Shown in pieces: positions 7,574 to 9,157 of a stretch of 9,157 nucleotides of DNA (position 1 is its first letter; every line of letters begins with the position of its first letter). The stretch is from contig CAMWSZ010000093.1 in assembly GCA_947177005.1 (NCBI GenBank), positions 1 through 9,157 on the forward strand, written 5' to 3'. The notes under the pieces are model-generated. The model saw only the letters and a list, made by a program, of their open reading frames with translations. It had not been told where the DNA came from and made no database searches. The stretch comes from an uncultured Clostridia bacterium. GTDB lineage: Bacteria; Bacillota; Clostridia; Oscillospirales; Oscillospiraceae. The translations under genes and the position numbers were made by a program.

Positions 7574-8082
7574 TCACTTTGAATAAAGATATCCATAATG
7601 TTTATTTTTTTCCGCAGAGCGTATTCCAGCGTCCGCAGGGTTCCGCCCTTCTGTCCGCTGCTGGCCGCGATGAGCAGGGCGCTGTGGTCAACCATGTACC
7701 GGTTGCGCCGCATCATGCACCCGGCCGTATACGCTTCCTGAATCAGCGTCTCCCCGTCGCAGGCGTCTAAAATTTCACGCCAGCGGAGCTGGTCTGCGGA
7801 CGGCCAATAGCGGGCTTGGGAAAGGCAGGGGACCACGGCGGCTAATTTCATGCCGGAACGCTCCCCGCGCAGCGCCAGCACCGCCTCCGCAAAATAGAAA
7901 TCGCACCCCCGGGCCATTCCGCAGTAAAAAAGGCGCATCCCGCTGTCATAGGCGGTCTCCACCGCGTCGAGAATCCGGGTTTTCAGCGCAGCGCAGCGGG
8001 GATCGGTCTCGTCCGTACCCCAGGGCAATTTTTCCGGCCGGTGGCCGGTAAAGCAGCACGTCTGCTCTCTTTTAATGACCAT
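7570..8082 (-). CDS. SLOG-family (DUF1273 / YpsA-like) protein
   Basis: A 170-residue protein of the SLOG superfamily, a Rossmann-like fold thought to bind nucleotide-derived ligands. Supporting features are the N-terminal strand and CCFTGHRPEKL (9-19), GMARGCDFYFAEAVL (55-69) in the place of the family's glycine-rich phosphate-binding turn and acidic helix, the P..SQAR.W block (85-93), RNRYMVD (126-132), and a C-terminal GGTLRTLEYALRK helix. The frame extends upstream to an ATG at 8157, but 8082 is chosen. GAGGTGG lies about 6 nt before 8082, homology begins immediately after it, and the promoter (8123-8151) sits between the two ATGs. The molecular role of this subfamily is not settled. B. 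subtilis YpsA, a relative, has been tied to cell division, but that function should not be transferred. It is followed by glpK after 52 nt, with glpK having its own promoter. Confidence 0.85.
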   Translation of the reverse strand: MVIKREQTCCFTGHRPEKLPWGTDETDPRCAALKTRILDAVETAYDSGMRLFYCGMARGCDFYFAEAVLALRGERSGMKLAAVVPCLSQARYWPSADQLRWREILDACDGETLIQEAYTAGCMMRRNRYMVDHSALLIAASSGQKGGTLRTLEYALRKKINIMDIFIQSD

Positions 8083-8122
8083 TCTGTTCCACCTCTCTGT
8101 CCCGCACAACCGGCGTGCTCTT

Positions 8123-8151
8123 ATTATAGAACAAAATTTCTTTGCTGTAAA
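8123..8151 (-). promoter_or_regulatory. strong sigma-A-type promoter of the SLOG gene
   Basis: On the minus strand, TTTACA (-35, 8146-8151) and a perfect TATAAT (-10, 8123-8128) are 17 nt apart. The predicted start near 8116 gives a leader of about 33 nt before the ATG at 8082. It is back-to-back with the ribU promoter, with 13 nt between the two -35 boxes. Confidence 0.78.
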
Positions 8152-8164
8152 GTCCAAAAAACAC

Positions 8165-8192
8165 TTGCAATTTCAAAGCAGCTGTGTATAAT
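8165..8192 (+). promoter_or_regulatory. sigma-A-type promoter of the riboswitch-ribU transcript
   Basis: TTGCAA (-35, 8165-8170) and a perfect TATAAT (-10, 8187-8192) are separated by 16 nt. The predicted start near 8199 is about 18 nt upstream of the riboswitch P1 stem, as expected for a riboswitch-controlled transcript. Confidence 0.78.
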
Positions 8193-8216
8193 AGATGTTG
8201 TCAACCGAATATCATT

Positions 8217-8348
8217 CATCTTCAGGGCGGGGTGTAAGTCCCCACCGGCGGTAATGGCTCTCTTGCAGCGCCTCAGTCCGCGACCGCGTCAAGCGTTGAA
8301 CCGGTGTGAATCCGGTACCGACAGTTACAGTCTGGATGGAAGAAGATG
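8217..8348 (+). promoter_or_regulatory. FMN riboswitch (RFN element) upstream of ribU
   Basis: An FMN-binding leader RNA. The conserved RFN blocks occur in order: CUUCAGGGCGGGGUGUAAG (from 8219), UCCCCACCGGCGGUAAU, AGUCCGCGAC (8275-8284), CCGGUGUGAAUCCGGUACCGACAGU (from 8301, described by its key CCGAC-AGU core), and the closing GGAUGGAAGAAGAUG. P1 is a 7-bp stem pairing CATCTTC (8217-8223) with GAAGATG (8342-8348). The element is 132 nt and appears complete. By family knowledge, FMN binding would stabilise P1 and shut off expression of the riboflavin transporter gene that follows. Confidence 0.96.
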
Positions 8349-8421
8349 CGCGCACTCGTTTGCGGCAAATACTCCGGGGATGGATCGTCTTCGGGCTATT
8401 TCTGTGAAGGAGTGATTTTTT
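8349..8421 (+). promoter_or_regulatory. expression platform of the FMN riboswitch, probably translational
   Basis: The 73 nt between the aptamer and the ribU ATG contain no hairpin followed by a U-tract, so transcription termination is not apparent. Two mutually exclusive pairings can be drawn. The 3' strand of P1 (GAAGATG, 8342-8348) can pair with CGTCTTC at 8386-8392 (7 bp, one wobble). ACTCC at 8371-8375 can pair with GGAGT at 8409-8413, covering the ribosome binding site AAGGAG (8407-8412) of ribU. This fits Shine-Dalgarno sequestration when FMN is bound, but the sequestering helix is short and the model was drawn by eye. Confidence 0.4.
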
Positions 8422-9042
8422 ATGTCAACCAACAACCAAGTCATCGCCATTCCCGTCCGCCCGGTCTCCCGGACCCGCAGGCTCACCGTCACCGCTATGC
8501 TCAGCGCGGCGGCTTTCGTCCTACAGATGCTGGAATTCCCTCTGCCGTTCCTGATTCCGCCCTTTGTAAAAATGGACCTGTCCGAACTGCCCGCGCTGCT
8601 GGCGGCGTTCAGTCTGGGACCGTCCAGCGGCGTCGCCGTGTGTCTGGTAAAAAACGTCATCAAGGCGCTGGTGAAAACCAGCAGCGGCGGCGTTGGGGAG
8701 CTGTGCAACTTTCTGCTGGGCGCGGCGTTCATGATCCCGGCGGGACTCATCTACAAGCATAAGAAAACCCGGAAAGGCGCACTGCTGGGCGCTCTGGCCG
8801 GTACGCTGTGTATGGGCCTGCTGAGTGTGCCGGTCAACTATTTTATCACCTATCCGATCTATACCGCGTTCATGCCCATAGATCAGATCATTGGCATGTA
8901 TCAGGAGCTGATCCCGTCTGTCAACGGCCTGCTGGCCTGCCTGGTCATATTTAATATGCCCTTCACGCTCCTCAAGGGCCTGCTGGATATGGCCCTGGCG
9001 TTCCTGATCTATAAGCCCCTCTCCCCCTTCCTGCACCAATAA
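8422..9042 (+). CDS. ribU: riboflavin ECF transporter S component RibU
   Basis: The membrane substrate-binding subunit of an energy-coupling factor transporter, taking up riboflavin. It has 206 residues, about six hydrophobic helices, and a short charged N-terminus. Family features are KMDLSELPALLAAFSLGP (50-67), the KN..K....TSSGGVGELCNFLLGAAFM stretch (about 77-104), and NMPFTLLKG (178-186). The first helix carries the AxxxA motif (A25, A29) used by S components to dock on the T subunit. EcfT and EcfA are not in this window, as expected for a group II ECF system with a shared module elsewhere. The FMN riboswitch directly upstream independently supports riboflavin or FMN as substrate, rather than thiamine or folate. 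AAGGAG at 8407-8412 lies 9 nt before the ATG. The gene appears monocistronic, with a terminator after it. Confidence 0.96.
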   Translation: MSTNNQVIAIPVRPVSRTRRLTVTAMLSAAAFVLQMLEFPLPFLIPPFVKMDLSELPALLAAFSLGPSSGVAVCLVKNVIKALVKTSSGGVGELCNFLLGAAFMIPAGLIYKHKKTRKGALLGALAGTLCMGLLSVPVNYFITYPIYTAFMPIDQIIGMYQELIPSVNGLLACLVIFNMPFTLLKGLLDMALAFLIYKPLSPFLHQ

Positions 9043-9061
9043 ACAAATTCCGTTTTTTTGC

Positions 9062-9097
9062 AGAGGCTCCCTGAAAAAGGGGGCCTTTGATATTTTG
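9062..9097 (+). terminator. rho-independent terminator of ribU
   Basis: An 11-bp stem with two G-U wobbles pairs 9062-9072 with 9078-9088 around a GAAAA loop (9073-9077). It is followed by the T-rich GATATTTTG tail. It starts about 20 nt after the ribU stop at 9040-9042. Confidence 0.8.
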
Positions 9098-9157
9098 TCT
9101 TGTCACGGAAATCAATTTTCAGTATAAACATTCGTAATATTCAAATTGTTCTGCAAT
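9098..9157. other. AT-rich intergenic end of window, no feature recognised
   Basis: Sixty AT-rich bases after the ribU terminator. No gene, complete promoter pair or RNA was recognised. It may be the start of a promoter region for a gene beyond the right edge. Confidence 0.4.

Noticed and set aside
8083..8157. N-terminal extension of the SLOG protein from an ATG at 8157.
   Set aside because: The predicted promoter lies inside the extension, and the extension shows no family resemblance. The ATG at 8082 has a good ribosome binding site.

Overview
The window looks like a chromosomal stretch from a GC-rich Gram-positive Clostridia member, most like the Oscillospiraceae / Oscillibacter-type gut anaerobes. 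This assignment is inference. It rests on the high GC content, AGGAGG-type ribosome binding sites, sigma-A-like promoters with 16-17 nt spacers, an FMN riboswitch in front of a RibU-type ECF substrate protein, and a chemoreceptor of clostridial style. No mobile element, tRNA, rRNA, CRISPR array or phage gene was seen.

Layout: (1) Positions 1-1519, minus strand: malQ, 4-alpha-glucanotransferase, running off the left edge and lacking only its last few codons. (2) Positions 1737-3419, plus strand: a transmembrane methyl-accepting chemotaxis protein, divergent from malQ, with a separate promoter for each. (3) A 14-bp hairpin serves as a terminator between the convergent chemoreceptor and prfC genes. 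(4) Positions 3468-5054, minus: prfC, peptide chain release factor 3. (5) Positions 5153-5998, minus: a microbial-type PARG-like protein (TIGR02452 family). It lies 34 nt downstream of glpK (6033-7517, minus), glycerol kinase, and is probably co-transcribed with it. (6) Positions 7570-8082, minus: a small SLOG / DUF1273 (YpsA-like) protein with its own near-consensus promoter. (7) Positions 8083-8421: a regulatory region with back-to-back promoters, followed on the plus strand by an FMN riboswitch and its expression platform. (8) Positions 8422-9042, plus: ribU, the riboflavin-binding S component of an ECF transporter, followed by a rho-independent terminator.

Most of the content is housekeeping or nutrient uptake: maltodextrin use, translation termination, glycerol phosphorylation, riboflavin uptake and chemotaxis. 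I found no convincing undescribed system. The least ordinary parts are the SLOG / glycerol kinase / PARG-like neighbourhood, which sets two nucleotide- or ADP-ribose-associated folds either side of a glycerol kinase; a glycerol kinase lacking the HPr-phosphorylated histidine usual in low-GC Gram-positives; and the terminator-less, probably translational expression platform of the FMN riboswitch.
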